NCBI GenBank assembly: GCA_035707965.1
Contig: DASSTJ010000186.1
Span: 1 to 23,275 of the forward strand
DNA length: 23,275 nt
Reading direction: 5' to 3'
From: DASSTJ01 sp035707965
Lineage (GTDB): Bacteria; Actinomycetota; Actinomycetes; Actinomycetales; Angustibacteraceae
The translations under genes were made by a program, and so were the position numbers. Below are positions 7,727 through 14,285 of this stretch, one piece after another. The notes beneath the pieces are model-generated. The model was not told the DNA's origin, searched no databases, and saw nothing but the letters and a program-made list of their open reading frames with translations. The stretch's first letter is position 1. Every line of letters begins with the position of its first letter.

Positions 7727-9065
7727 GGCGGCGCCTCGCGGTGACGCTCAGCCGTCGGGCCCGCAGCGCCAGCGCGGCCAGCAGCAGGACGACCACCCCG
7801 AGCCCGACGGCACCCACCCAGCGGTCCGGTGGCGACTGACCGGTGGCGCCTGGGGTCGAGCCCGCCGCCAACGCGGTCGCCGCCGCCTGCGGGCTCGTGG
7901 CAGAGCGGTCCAGCTCACCCGGGTCGACCAGCCGGCCCACCGGTTGCACCCGGCTGCCGTACGCGAACGCCCAGTCGAGCATGGCTGCTGTCGGGCGCCA
8001 GCTGCGGTCCGACCGCTTCAGCGCCGTGACGACGTAGCGGTGGCCCCCGCGCTCGGCGGCGCCGATGATCGTCCAGCGTGCCGCGACGGTGTAGCCGTTC
8101 TTCACGCCGATGGCGCCGTCGTAGTTGTAGAGCAGCGTGTTGTGGTTCTGGATCTGGAACGTGGCGCGCTTGGCCGGCGCCGACGACGTCGCGGTCGCGT
8201 GCGTGGTGGGCTTGGCGGTCGTCGGCGCCACCGGTTTGCCGGGGAAGGTCGCGCGCTTCGTCCTCACGAGCGCCTCGAACTGCGGGTCCTTCAGCGCCTC
8301 CCGGGCAACGAGGGCCAGGTCGTAGGCGCTCGTCACCTGACCGGCGGCGTCGAGCCCGCTGGGGTCGTGCACCACCGTGTCGCGCGCGCCGAGCCGGTCG
8401 GCGACCTGCTGCATCTGTGACACGGTGCCGGCCACGCCCTGCTGCCCGCCCGCGACCCGGGCCAGCGCGGTCGCGGCGTCGTTGCCGGACGACAGCATCA
8501 TGCCCTCCAGCAGCTGCTGCACCGTGTACGTCAGACCCGGCACGAGGCCCACCAGGCTGCCGTCCACGACGTCGCCGGACTGCGCGGTGACCACGGTGCT
8601 CGGGTCGAGCCGAGGCATGACCGTCAGAGCGGTGAGCGTCTTCAGCGTGCTGGCCGGCAGGTGCGGCGCGTGCGGTGCCTTGGCGACCAGCACGGCGCCG
8701 CTGTCGAGGTCGGCCAGCACGTACGAGGCCGCCTTGAGGTCCGGCGGCGGCGGCACCCCGGCTGCTCGGTCCACGAGGACGCCGGACCCGGCCAGGCCGG
8801 CGCCTCCGACCGGTGGGTCGGCTGGTGACGGCTGCGCCGCGGGCACCGTGCCGGACGGCGTGCTGGACGGGTCAGCCGTCGGCGCCGGCTGGACGGCCCG
8901 CGCGGGCGAGCCCAGGAGAGGGATGCCGACCAGTGCTACCGCCAGGGCCGCCGTCGTCGCTACGCCCACCCGTCGACCGGCTGCAGCTCCGTGATGCCCC
9001 ACGCGCCCAGTGTCCCATCGCTGGCGGCGCCGTCCGACGTCCGACTCACCGCTCCCAGGGCGCAC
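7671..9065 (-). CDS. D-alanyl-D-alanine carboxypeptidase (penicillin-binding protein 5-like, MEROPS S11)
   Basis: Membrane-anchored serine peptidase that trims the terminal D-alanine from peptidoglycan stem peptides outside the cell. With the GTG at 9065 it has 464 residues. A hydrophobic signal segment (about 33-57, ending SPARA) is followed by a Pro/Ala/Ser-rich linker to about 110. The catalytic domain has S139-T-L-K142 (SxxK) and S193-G-N195 (SGN), with KNG at 322-324 in place of the usual KTG. A C-terminal membrane helix (WVGAVGLGVVVLLLAALAL) and a basic tail close the protein. GTG 9002 (codon 22) is an equally reasonable start and would place the signal peptide closer to the N-terminus. 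The 3' end overlaps yihY by 56 bp in convergent orientation. It lies 126 bp downstream of sdhB and probably has its own promoter. Confidence 0.9.
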   Translation of the reverse strand: MRPGSGESDVGRRRQRWDTGRVGHHGAAAGRRVGVATTAALAVALVGIPLLGSPARAVQPAPTADPSSTPSGTVPAAQPSPADPPVGGAGLAGSGVLVDRAAGVPPPPDLKAASYVLADLDSGAVLVAKAPHAPHLPASTLKTLTALTVMPRLDPSTVVTAQSGDVVDGSLVGLVPGLTYTVQQLLEGMMLSSGNDAATALARVAGGQQGVAGTVSQMQQVADRLGARDTVVHDPSGLDAAGQVTSAYDLALVAREALKDPQFEALVRTKRATFPGKPVAPTTAKPTTHATATSSAPAKRATFQIQNHNTLLYNYDGAIGVKNGYTVAARWTIIGAAERGGHRYVVTALKRSDRSWRPTAAMLDWAFAYGSRVQPVGRLVDPGELDRSATSPQAAATALAAGSTPGATGQSPPDRWVGAVGLGVVVLLLAALALRARRLSVTARRRLIAPGRQQQPPGRPDRPS

Positions 9066-9095
9066 CTTCGTACGATCACGACCCCGTCAGCCGCA

Positions 9096-9120
9096 CCCAT
9101 CCCTGCACCCGTCCCTGCCC
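9096..9120 (-). other. G-quadruplex-forming motif upstream of the carboxypeptidase gene
   Basis: Read on the minus strand, five GGG tracts are separated by loops of 2, 2, 4 and 2 nt (CA, AC, TGCA, AT), fitting the standard four-tract G-quadruplex pattern with one spare tract. The same bases can be read as two imperfect 12-bp tandem units (9092-9103 and 9104-9115). The motif is on the coding strand, about 31 nt upstream of the GTG at 9065, in the likely promoter or leader. Folding in vivo is not shown by sequence. Confidence 0.5.
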
Positions 9121-9191
9121 GTGTTGTGCGGCGCTGGGTGCGGGCGTCCGGGCTGTGATCGCGACCGTCCCCGGCCGCGTACGGCAGCGGG

Positions 9192-10124
9192 TCAGATCTT
9201 GCGGGTGAGCAGCGCCCGCTTGACCTCCTGGATCGCCTTCGTCACCTCGATGCCGCGCGGGCAGGCCTCGGTGCAGTTGAAGATCGTGCGGCACCGCCAG
9301 ACGCCCTCGCGGTCGTTGAGGATCTCCAGGCGCAGGTCGGCGGCCTCGTCCCGGCTGTCGAAGATGAACCTGTGCGCGCCGACGATCGCCTGAGGGCCGA
9401 AGTACTGGCCGTCCGCCCAGAAGACCGGGCAAGCTGACGTGCACGCCGCGCACAGGATGCACTTGGTCGTGTCGTCGAAGCGCGCCCGCTGCTCCGGGGA
9501 CTGCAGACGCTCCCGCGAGGGCTCGTTGCCGCTCGTCACCAGGAACGGCATGACGTTGCGGTACGCCTGGAAGAACGGCTCCATGTCGACGATGAGGTCC
9601 TTGAGCAGCGGCAGGCCCTTGATCGCCTCGACGAGGATCGGCTTCTCGGGGTTGAGGTCCTTGATCAGGCTCTTGCACGACAAGCGGTTGCGGCCGTTGA
9701 CGCGCATCGCGTCGGACCCGCACACGCCGTGGGCGCACGACCGGCGGAACGACAGCGAGCCGTCCTGCTCCCACTTCACCTGGTGCAGCGCGTCCAGGAG
9801 CCGGTCGGTCGAGTGGACCGTGACCTGGTAGTCCTCCCAGTGCGGCTCTTCGTCCTTCTCCGGGTCGAACCGCCGGATCCGCAGCGTCACCTCGAAGGTC
9901 GGGACGGGCGGGGCCTGCCGGCGCGGGGCCCGCTGCGGGGCGGCCACGGGGACGCCGTCGTCCGCATCGGCGACCGACACCGGCTCGTCACGAGGTGTGT
10001 CAGCCGGGACGGCGGGCTGCTGTGCCTGCGGCGGCTCGCCGGTCGGGGGAGCAGACGTCTCGGGTCCGACCGGGGGGTTGCTCGGGCTGGCCGGCGAGGT
10101 GAGGTTGTCGTCCGACGACGTCAT
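9192..10124 (-). CDS. sdhB: Succinate dehydrogenase iron-sulfur subunit
   Basis: Electron-transfer subunit of complex II, passing electrons from SdhA flavin to quinone through three iron-sulfur clusters. The 2Fe-2S site is C130, C135, D138 and C150; Asp in the third position also occurs in E. coli SdhB. The 4Fe-4S motif is CILCAACTSACP and the last cluster motif is CRTIFNCTEACPRG. The protein has 310 residues because of an extra N-terminal region of about 75 residues rich in Pro, Ala, Ser and Asp; the conserved domain begins near FEVTLRIRRFDPEK. The long start is supported because ATG 10124 overlaps the sdhA stop (ATGA) and no better internal start was seen. It is the last gene of sdhC-sdhD-sdhA-sdhB. 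No clear terminator follows in the 126 bp before the carboxypeptidase gene. Confidence 0.95.
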   Translation of the reverse strand: MTSSDDNLTSPASPSNPPVGPETSAPPTGEPPQAQQPAVPADTPRDEPVSVADADDGVPVAAPQRAPRRQAPPVPTFEVTLRIRRFDPEKDEEPHWEDYQVTVHSTDRLLDALHQVKWEQDGSLSFRRSCAHGVCGSDAMRVNGRNRLSCKSLIKDLNPEKPILVEAIKGLPLLKDLIVDMEPFFQAYRNVMPFLVTSGNEPSRERLQSPEQRARFDDTTKCILCAACTSACPVFWADGQYFGPQAIVGAHRFIFDSRDEAADLRLEILNDREGVWRCRTIFNCTEACPRGIEVTKAIQEVKRALLTRKI

Positions 10125-11899
10125 CAGTACTTGCGCTCCATCGGCTCGTAGCGGGTCTGGACGACCGGCTTGTGGTCCAGGCGGATGGTGTAGCCCGAGC
10201 CGCCCGCGACGCGCTGCTCCTCGGGCACCGGCTCGCGGTACGCCATCGTGTGGCGCATGTAGTTCACGTCGTCGCGGTTCGGGTAGTCCTCGCGGAAGTG
10301 GCCGCCGCGCGACTCCTTGCGCTCGAGCGCTCCGATGACGATCACCTCGGCCAGGTCGAGCAGGAAGCCGAGCTCGACAGCCTCGAGGAGGTCGAGGTTG
10401 AACCGGCGCCCCTTGTCCTGCACCGAGACCGCGGCGTAACGCTCGCGCAGCCGCTCGATGTCGGAGAGGGCCTGCTTGAGCGAACCCTCCGTGCGGAACA
10501 CCTGGGCGTTGCGGTCCATCGTCTCCTGCAGCGCCTTGCGGATCGCGCCCACGCGCTCGCCGTCCGGGCGCTCGCGCAGCGTGTCGAGCATCCGCACGGT
10601 CGGCACCTCGGGCGCCGCCGGCAGCTCGACCAGCGGAGCGGTGCGTGCGAACTCAGCCGCCGCGATGCCCGCGCGCCTGCCGAACACGTTGATGTCGAGC
10701 AGCGAGTTGGTGCCCAGACGGTTCGAGCCGTGCACCGACACGCAGGCGACCTCGCCGGCGGCGTAGAGACCGGGGACGACGTGCTCGTTGTCGCGCAGCA
10801 CCTCCGTCTCGACGTTCGTCGGCACGCCACCCATCGCGTAGTGCGCCGTGGGGTAGACCGGCACCGGCTCGGTGTACGGCTCGACGCCAAGGTAGGTCCG
10901 CGCGAACTCCGTGATGTCGGGCAGCTTCGCGTCGATGTGCGCCGGCTCGAGGTGGGTGAGGTCGAGGTGCACGTAGTCCTTGTTCGGGCCACAGCCGCGG
11001 CCTTCCCGCACCTCGTTCGCCATCGCGCGGGCCACGATGTCGCGGGGCGCCAGGTCCTTGATGGTTGGTGCGTAACGCTCCATGAAGCGCTCGCCCTCGC
11101 TGTTGCGCAGGATCGCTCCCTCGCCGCGCGCCGCCTCCGACAGCAGGATGCCGAGGCCAGCCAGCCCAGTCGGGTGGAACTGGAAGAACTCCAGGTCCTC
11201 CAACGGCAGGCCCCTGCGCAGCGCGATGCCCATGCCGTCACCGGTGAGCGTGTGCGCGTTGGAGGTGGTCTTGAAGACCTTGCCCGCACCGCCCGTGGCG
11301 AGGATGACGGCCTTCGCACGGAACACGTGGATCTCGCCCGTCGCCAGCTCGTAGGCCACGACACCCGCCGTCCGACGCTCGCCGTTGACGTCGGCCAGCA
11401 GCAGGTCGAGCACGTAGAACTCGTTGTAGAACTCGACGTCCTGCTTGATGCAGTTCTGGTACAGCGTCTGCAGGATCATGTGGCCGGTGCGGTCGGCCGA
11501 GAAGCACGATCGGCGGACGGCGGCCTCGCCGTGGTTGCGCGTGTGGCCGCCGAACCGGCGCTGGTCGATGCGTCCTTCCGGCGTGCGGTTGAACGGCAGG
11601 CCCATCTTCTCGAGGTCGAGCACCGCGTCGATCGCCTCGCGGCACATGATCTCGGCCGCGTCCTGGTCGACGAGGTAGTCGCCGCCCTTCACGGTGTCGA
11701 ACGTGTGCCACTCCCAGTTGTCCTCCTCGACGTTCGCGAGGGCGGCGCACATGCCGCCCTGGGCCGCGCCGGTGTGGGACCGCGTGGGGTAGAGCTTCGT
11801 CAGCACCGCGGTGCGCACCCGGGTGCTCGACTCGAGCGCCGCACGCATGCCCGCGCCGCCGGCTCCGACGATGACGACGTCGTAGGTGTGGGTCTGCAT
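10124..11899 (-). CDS. sdhA: Succinate dehydrogenase flavoprotein subunit
   Basis: Catalytic subunit that oxidises succinate to fumarate in the TCA cycle, on the cytoplasmic side of the membrane. It has 591 residues, normal for the family. The FAD dinucleotide-binding motif is GAGGAG (12-17), and His42 in TRSHTGAAQGG is the expected covalent FAD attachment residue. The substrate and catalytic regions include HPTGLAGLGILLSEAARGEG, the capping-domain stretch ERFMERYAP, YAMGGVPTN and HGSNRLGTNSLLD. ATG 11899 lies 7 bp after the sdhD stop, and the sdhA stop overlaps the sdhB start. The C-terminus RYEPMERKY is typical. An intact fumarate reductase is an alternative, but the anchors and operon order favour succinate:menaquinone oxidoreductase. 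Confidence 0.97.
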   Translation of the reverse strand: MQTHTYDVVIVGAGGAGMRAALESSTRVRTAVLTKLYPTRSHTGAAQGGMCAALANVEEDNWEWHTFDTVKGGDYLVDQDAAEIMCREAIDAVLDLEKMGLPFNRTPEGRIDQRRFGGHTRNHGEAAVRRSCFSADRTGHMILQTLYQNCIKQDVEFYNEFYVLDLLLADVNGERRTAGVVAYELATGEIHVFRAKAVILATGGAGKVFKTTSNAHTLTGDGMGIALRRGLPLEDLEFFQFHPTGLAGLGILLSEAARGEGAILRNSEGERFMERYAPTIKDLAPRDIVARAMANEVREGRGCGPNKDYVHLDLTHLEPAHIDAKLPDITEFARTYLGVEPYTEPVPVYPTAHYAMGGVPTNVETEVLRDNEHVVPGLYAAGEVACVSVHGSNRLGTNSLLDINVFGRRAGIAAAEFARTAPLVELPAAPEVPTVRMLDTLRERPDGERVGAIRKALQETMDRNAQVFRTEGSLKQALSDIERLRERYAAVSVQDKGRRFNLDLLEAVELGFLLDLAEVIVIGALERKESRGGHFREDYPNRDDVNYMRHTMAYREPVPEEQRVAGGSGYTIRLDHKPVVQTRYEPMERKY

Positions 11900-11906
11900 C
11901 AGTTCC

Positions 11907-12359
11907 TCACTTGGTGCACAGCGACGGCAGCAGGTTCGCGGGCGCGTCGGCCGGGCACGGGTTGAAGGTGAAGATCACGAGCGTGCCCAAGAAGATGATG
12001 AGGATCGCGCTGAGCACGAGCAGCGTCTTGAGCACGATGCGCGTGCTCGTCTTGGTGGCGTAGTCGTTGATGACCGTGCGCACGCCGTTCACGCCGTGCA
12101 GCTCCGCGAGCCACAGCATGAGCAGGTCCCAGGTCTGCCAGAACGGGCTGCTCCACTTGCCGCCGACGAACGCGAAGTCGATGGACTTGATGCCCTGGCC
12201 CATCATGAGGTTCACGAAGAGGTGACCGAAGACCAGGGCGATCAGCACGACGCCCGAGCCGCGCATGAATACCCACGAGTAGAGCTCGAAGTTGCTGCGC
12301 GTGGCGCGGCTGCGACGGAACCGCGTGCGCGGTGCGTCGATGGTGTTGATGGTGCTCAT
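11907..12359 (-). CDS. sdhD: Succinate dehydrogenase membrane anchor subunit
   Basis: Membrane anchor of complex II, 150 residues, with a basic N-terminus (RTRFRRSRATRSNFELYSW) and three hydrophobic helices, the first around residues 30-52 and the last IVLKTLLVLSAILIIFLGTL. His46 (VFGHLFVNL) and His88 (ELHGVNGVRTVINDY) lie in the membrane segments and are candidate haem b ligands; Arg94 and Asp99 belong to the conserved quinone-site type motif. The Trp-rich stretch between helices 1 and 2 is common in actinobacterial SdhD. It starts with ATG 12359, 10 bp after the sdhC stop, and ends 7 bp before sdhA. Confidence 0.92.
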   Translation of the reverse strand: MSTINTIDAPRTRFRRSRATRSNFELYSWVFMRGSGVVLIALVFGHLFVNLMMGQGIKSIDFAFVGGKWSSPFWQTWDLLMLWLAELHGVNGVRTVINDYATKTSTRIVLKTLLVLSAILIIFLGTLVIFTFNPCPADAPANLLPSLCTK

Positions 12360-12369
12360 GGCGTCCCCC

Positions 12370-12744
12370 TCAGCCGAACACGTGAGTCAGGTGACGGATG
12401 ACGAAGGGCACGAAGAAGACCACCCAGAGGACGCCGACGACCCAGAGCATCTGCTTCTGGTAGCGAGGACCGGAGAACCAGAAGTCGATCAGCATCACCC
12501 GCACGCCGTTGAACGCGTGGAAGATGATCGCTGCCACGAGACCCGCCTCGGCCAGGCCGACGATCGGGTTGCGGTAGGTGCCGATCACGGCGTTGTACGC
12601 CTCGGGGGACACCCGCACGAGAGCCGTGTCGAGCACGTGGGCGAAGAGGAAGAAGAAGATCAGGACGCCGGTCACCCGGTGGGCGACCCACGACCACATC
12701 CCCCCGTGGCCTCGGTACAGCGTGCCTGCGGGTGCCTGGGGCAC
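12370..12744 (-). CDS. sdhC: Succinate dehydrogenase cytochrome b556 subunit
   Basis: First gene of the sdh operon, a 124-residue haem-binding membrane anchor with three helices. The SWVAHRVTGV motif (18-27) is the succinate dehydrogenase cytochrome b signature and contributes to the quinone site. His76 in FHAFNGVRVMLIDF matches the E. coli SdhC His84 haem ligand; His36 (FAHVLDTAL) is a second membrane histidine. The GTG start at 12744 is preceded by GGAGGGAG, a near-ideal ribosome binding site at 6 nt spacing. The leader from the candidate -10 box is about 115 nt. Together with SdhD it fits a two-subunit anchor. Confidence 0.94.
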   Translation of the reverse strand: MPQAPAGTLYRGHGGMWSWVAHRVTGVLIFFFLFAHVLDTALVRVSPEAYNAVIGTYRNPIVGLAEAGLVAAIIFHAFNGVRVMLIDFWFSGPRYQKQMLWVVGVLWVVFFVPFVIRHLTHVFG

Positions 12745-12839
12745 GACAGCTCCCTCCAGCTTTCAGTTGAGCGGCGACGCGCTGTCCCTACCTGGCCCGG
12801 CGCTCGAGCGCGGGCGGGTCGTCGGCTGGCGCGACGAGG

Positions 12840-12857
12840 GTGGACGGCGTCGTCCAC
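12840..12857. repeat. Perfect 7-bp inverted repeat in the sdhC leader
   Basis: GTGGACG (12840-12846) and CGTCCAC (12851-12857) flank a 4-nt spacer, just downstream of the candidate sdh -10 box on the minus strand. It could form a stem near the 5' end of the sdh transcript or serve as an operator. No family of regulatory RNA was recognised. Confidence 0.35.
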
Positions 12858-12866
12858 GACGGAGCC

Positions 12867-12872
12867 ACTGTA
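12867..12872 (-). promoter_or_regulatory. Candidate -10 box (TACAGT) of the sdhCDAB promoter
   Basis: On the minus strand TACAGT fits the actinobacterial TANNNT -10 consensus and lies about 120 bp upstream of the sdhC start, the only intergenic space available for an sdh promoter. A good -35 hexamer was not found at the expected distance, so it may depend on an activator. Confidence 0.4.
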
Positions 12873-12910
12873 GTGACGTCGGATCGCCCGTTGGGCGTCG
12901 CCCCCGCCGC

Positions 12911-12926
12911 TGTGATCAACAGCACG
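12911..12926. promoter_or_regulatory. Possible CRP/GlxR-type operator between sdhC and manC
   Basis: TGTGA-N6-GCACG matches eight of ten defined positions of the CRP-family site TGTGA-N6-TCACA. An overlapping inverted repeat GCTGT-N5-ACAGC spans 12909-12923. It lies upstream of the candidate sdh -10 box. CRP-like regulators (GlxR in corynebacteria) are known to control sdh genes; whether this site is bound here is inference. Confidence 0.3.
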
Positions 12927-12980
12927 GTCCACTCACCCACCGCCCTGCCCACGAGCGCGACCCGCCCTGCGCGTCCGGGC

Positions 12981-12997
12981 CGGAGCCCCCGGCTCCG
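12981..12997. repeat. Perfect 7-bp inverted repeat upstream of manC
   Basis: CGGAGCC and GGCTCCG flank CCC and end one base before the candidate manC -10 box TAGCGT. This position overlaps where a -35 region would be, so it may be an operator; it would not be in a leaderless transcript. Confidence 0.4.
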
Positions 12998-12998
12998 C

Positions 12999-13004
12999 TA
13001 GCGT
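12999..13004 (+). promoter_or_regulatory. Candidate -10 box (TAGCGT) of a leaderless manC promoter
   Basis: TAGCGT fits TANNNT exactly and lies 8 bp before the ATG at 13013, with no Shine-Dalgarno sequence in between. Transcription would begin at or next to the start codon. This spacing is repeated at other genes in the window. Confidence 0.55.
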
Positions 13005-13012
13005 CGGCGTCC

Positions 13013-14110
13013 ATGACCAGCGACGGCGGCTTCTACGCGATCGTCCCGGCAGGCGGTGCCGGCACCCGGCTGTGGCCCCTGTCGCGGGCGGAGCAGCCCA
13101 AGTTCCTGCTGCAGCTGCTCGGCGGCCACCGGTCGCTGATCCAGGCGACGGTCGACCGGCTGGCCCCCGTCTCCGAGGGCATCTGCGTCGTGACCGGCAC
13201 CAAGCACGCGGCGGCAGTCGCGCGCCAGCTGCCGGCCCTGCCGGACGACGACCTGTTCGTGGAGCCGTCGCCCCGCGAGTCGGCGGCGGCGATCGGGCTG
13301 GCTGCAGCGGTGCTGGCCCGCAGGCACGACGATGCCGTCGTCGGATCGTTCGCGGCGGATCACGTCGTGCTGGACGACACGGTGTTCCGGCGCGTCGTCG
13401 CCGAGGCCGTGGCGACGGCCCGCGCCGGTCACCTGGTGACCGTGGGCATCACACCGACCTACCCGGCCACCGGCTTCGGCTACGTCTGCTCCGGCGAGCC
13501 CCTCGACGTCCCCGGTGCACCGTCGGCGCTGCGCGTCACGGAGTTCCGCGAGAAGCCGGACGAGCAGACGGCCCGTCGCTACGTCGACAGCGGGCGGTAC
13601 CGGTGGAACGCCGGCATGTTCGTGGCGCGGGCCGTGACGCTGATGGAGCTCTACGAGCGCTACCAGCCGGCGCTCGCCGCCGGCCTGCGCACCATCGCGG
13701 ATGCCTGGCACTCGTCCGCTCGCGAGGAGGTGCTCGGCGCGGTGTGGCCCGGCCTGCCCAAGATCGCGATCGACTACGCCATCGCGGAGCCGGCCGCTGC
13801 CGAGGGCCGCGTCGCGGTCGTGCCTGGTTCGTTCGGCTGGGACGACATCGGCGACTTCCGTTCGTTGTCGGCGCTGCTGCCGCCGGGCGAGGACGGCGCG
13901 CAGGTGCTCGGCGAGGTGGACGTCGTCACGCACGACGCGGCCCGGAGCGTCGTCGTGTCGACGTCCGGGCGGCTCGTGGCGCTGCTCGGCGTGTCGGACG
14001 TCGTGGTCGTCGACACGCCGGACGCGCTGCTGGTCGCCGACCGTGCGTGCGCGCAGGACGTCAAGGTGCTCGTCGACCGGCTGCGCGGCACCCACCCCGA
14101 GCTGCTCTAG
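13013..14110 (+). CDS. manC: Mannose-1-phosphate guanylyltransferase
   Basis: Converts mannose 1-phosphate and GTP to GDP-mannose, the donor for mannosylated glycolipids, glycoproteins and polysaccharides of the actinobacterial envelope. The 365 residues cover a single nucleotidyltransferase domain, without the C-terminal cupin isomerase half of bifunctional enzymes. The signature GGAGTRLWPLSR lies at 14-25, FREKP with Lys181 forms the sugar-phosphate site, and WNAGMFV and FGWDDIGDF follow. ATG 13013 fits the domain start and the -10 box 8 bp upstream; the longer open frame from 12578 has no family sequence. It is divergent from sdhC across 268 bp, and a hairpin follows at 14144. Confidence 0.94.
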   Translation: MTSDGGFYAIVPAGGAGTRLWPLSRAEQPKFLLQLLGGHRSLIQATVDRLAPVSEGICVVTGTKHAAAVARQLPALPDDDLFVEPSPRESAAAIGLAAAVLARRHDDAVVGSFAADHVVLDDTVFRRVVAEAVATARAGHLVTVGITPTYPATGFGYVCSGEPLDVPGAPSALRVTEFREKPDEQTARRYVDSGRYRWNAGMFVARAVTLMELYERYQPALAAGLRTIADAWHSSAREEVLGAVWPGLPKIAIDYAIAEPAAAEGRVAVVPGSFGWDDIGDFRSLSALLPPGEDGAQVLGEVDVVTHDAARSVVVSTSGRLVALLGVSDVVVVDTPDALLVADRACAQDVKVLVDRLRGTHPELL

Positions 14111-14143
14111 CGGTGACGTCCAGGGACGTCGTTGCCTGAGACG

Positions 14144-14165
14144 GCCGCTCCCGTGGGTGAGCGGC
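14144..14165 (+). terminator. Possible terminator hairpin after manC
   Basis: GCCGCTC and GAGCGGC form perfect 7-bp arms with an 8-nt loop, 33 bp after the manC stop and before the candidate promoter of the mutase gene. There is no T-run. The call rests on symmetry and position. Confidence 0.4.
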
Positions 14166-14217
14166 TGGTGCGTGTGAGGTTGCGCACCGGACGACGTCCT
14201 GCGCCGGTGGGCGCGGA

Positions 14218-14223
14218 TACGCT
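14218..14223 (+). promoter_or_regulatory. Candidate -10 box (TACGCT) of the methylmalonyl-CoA mutase gene
   Basis: TACGCT fits TANNNT and would give a leader of about 55 nt that contains a good ribosome binding site (AAGGAG, 14272-14277) eight bases before ATG 14286. No convincing -35 box was seen. Confidence 0.35.
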
Positions 14224-14285
14224 CAGCGCGGTGCGGACCGCCGTGTCGCGCACGTCCCACCGCCGAGGCCCAAGGAGCTCCACCG

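Noticed and set aside
9675..9735. Apparent loss of a 2Fe-2S cysteine in SdhB (Asp138)
   Set aside because: Asp at this position is natural, as in E. coli SdhB, and the other ligands are intact, so it is not a defect.
12578..13012. An N-terminal extension of manC by 145 codons into the sdhC gene
   Set aside because: There is no family sequence in the extension, it overlaps sdhC and both promoters, and ATG 13013 fits the enzyme's N-terminus.
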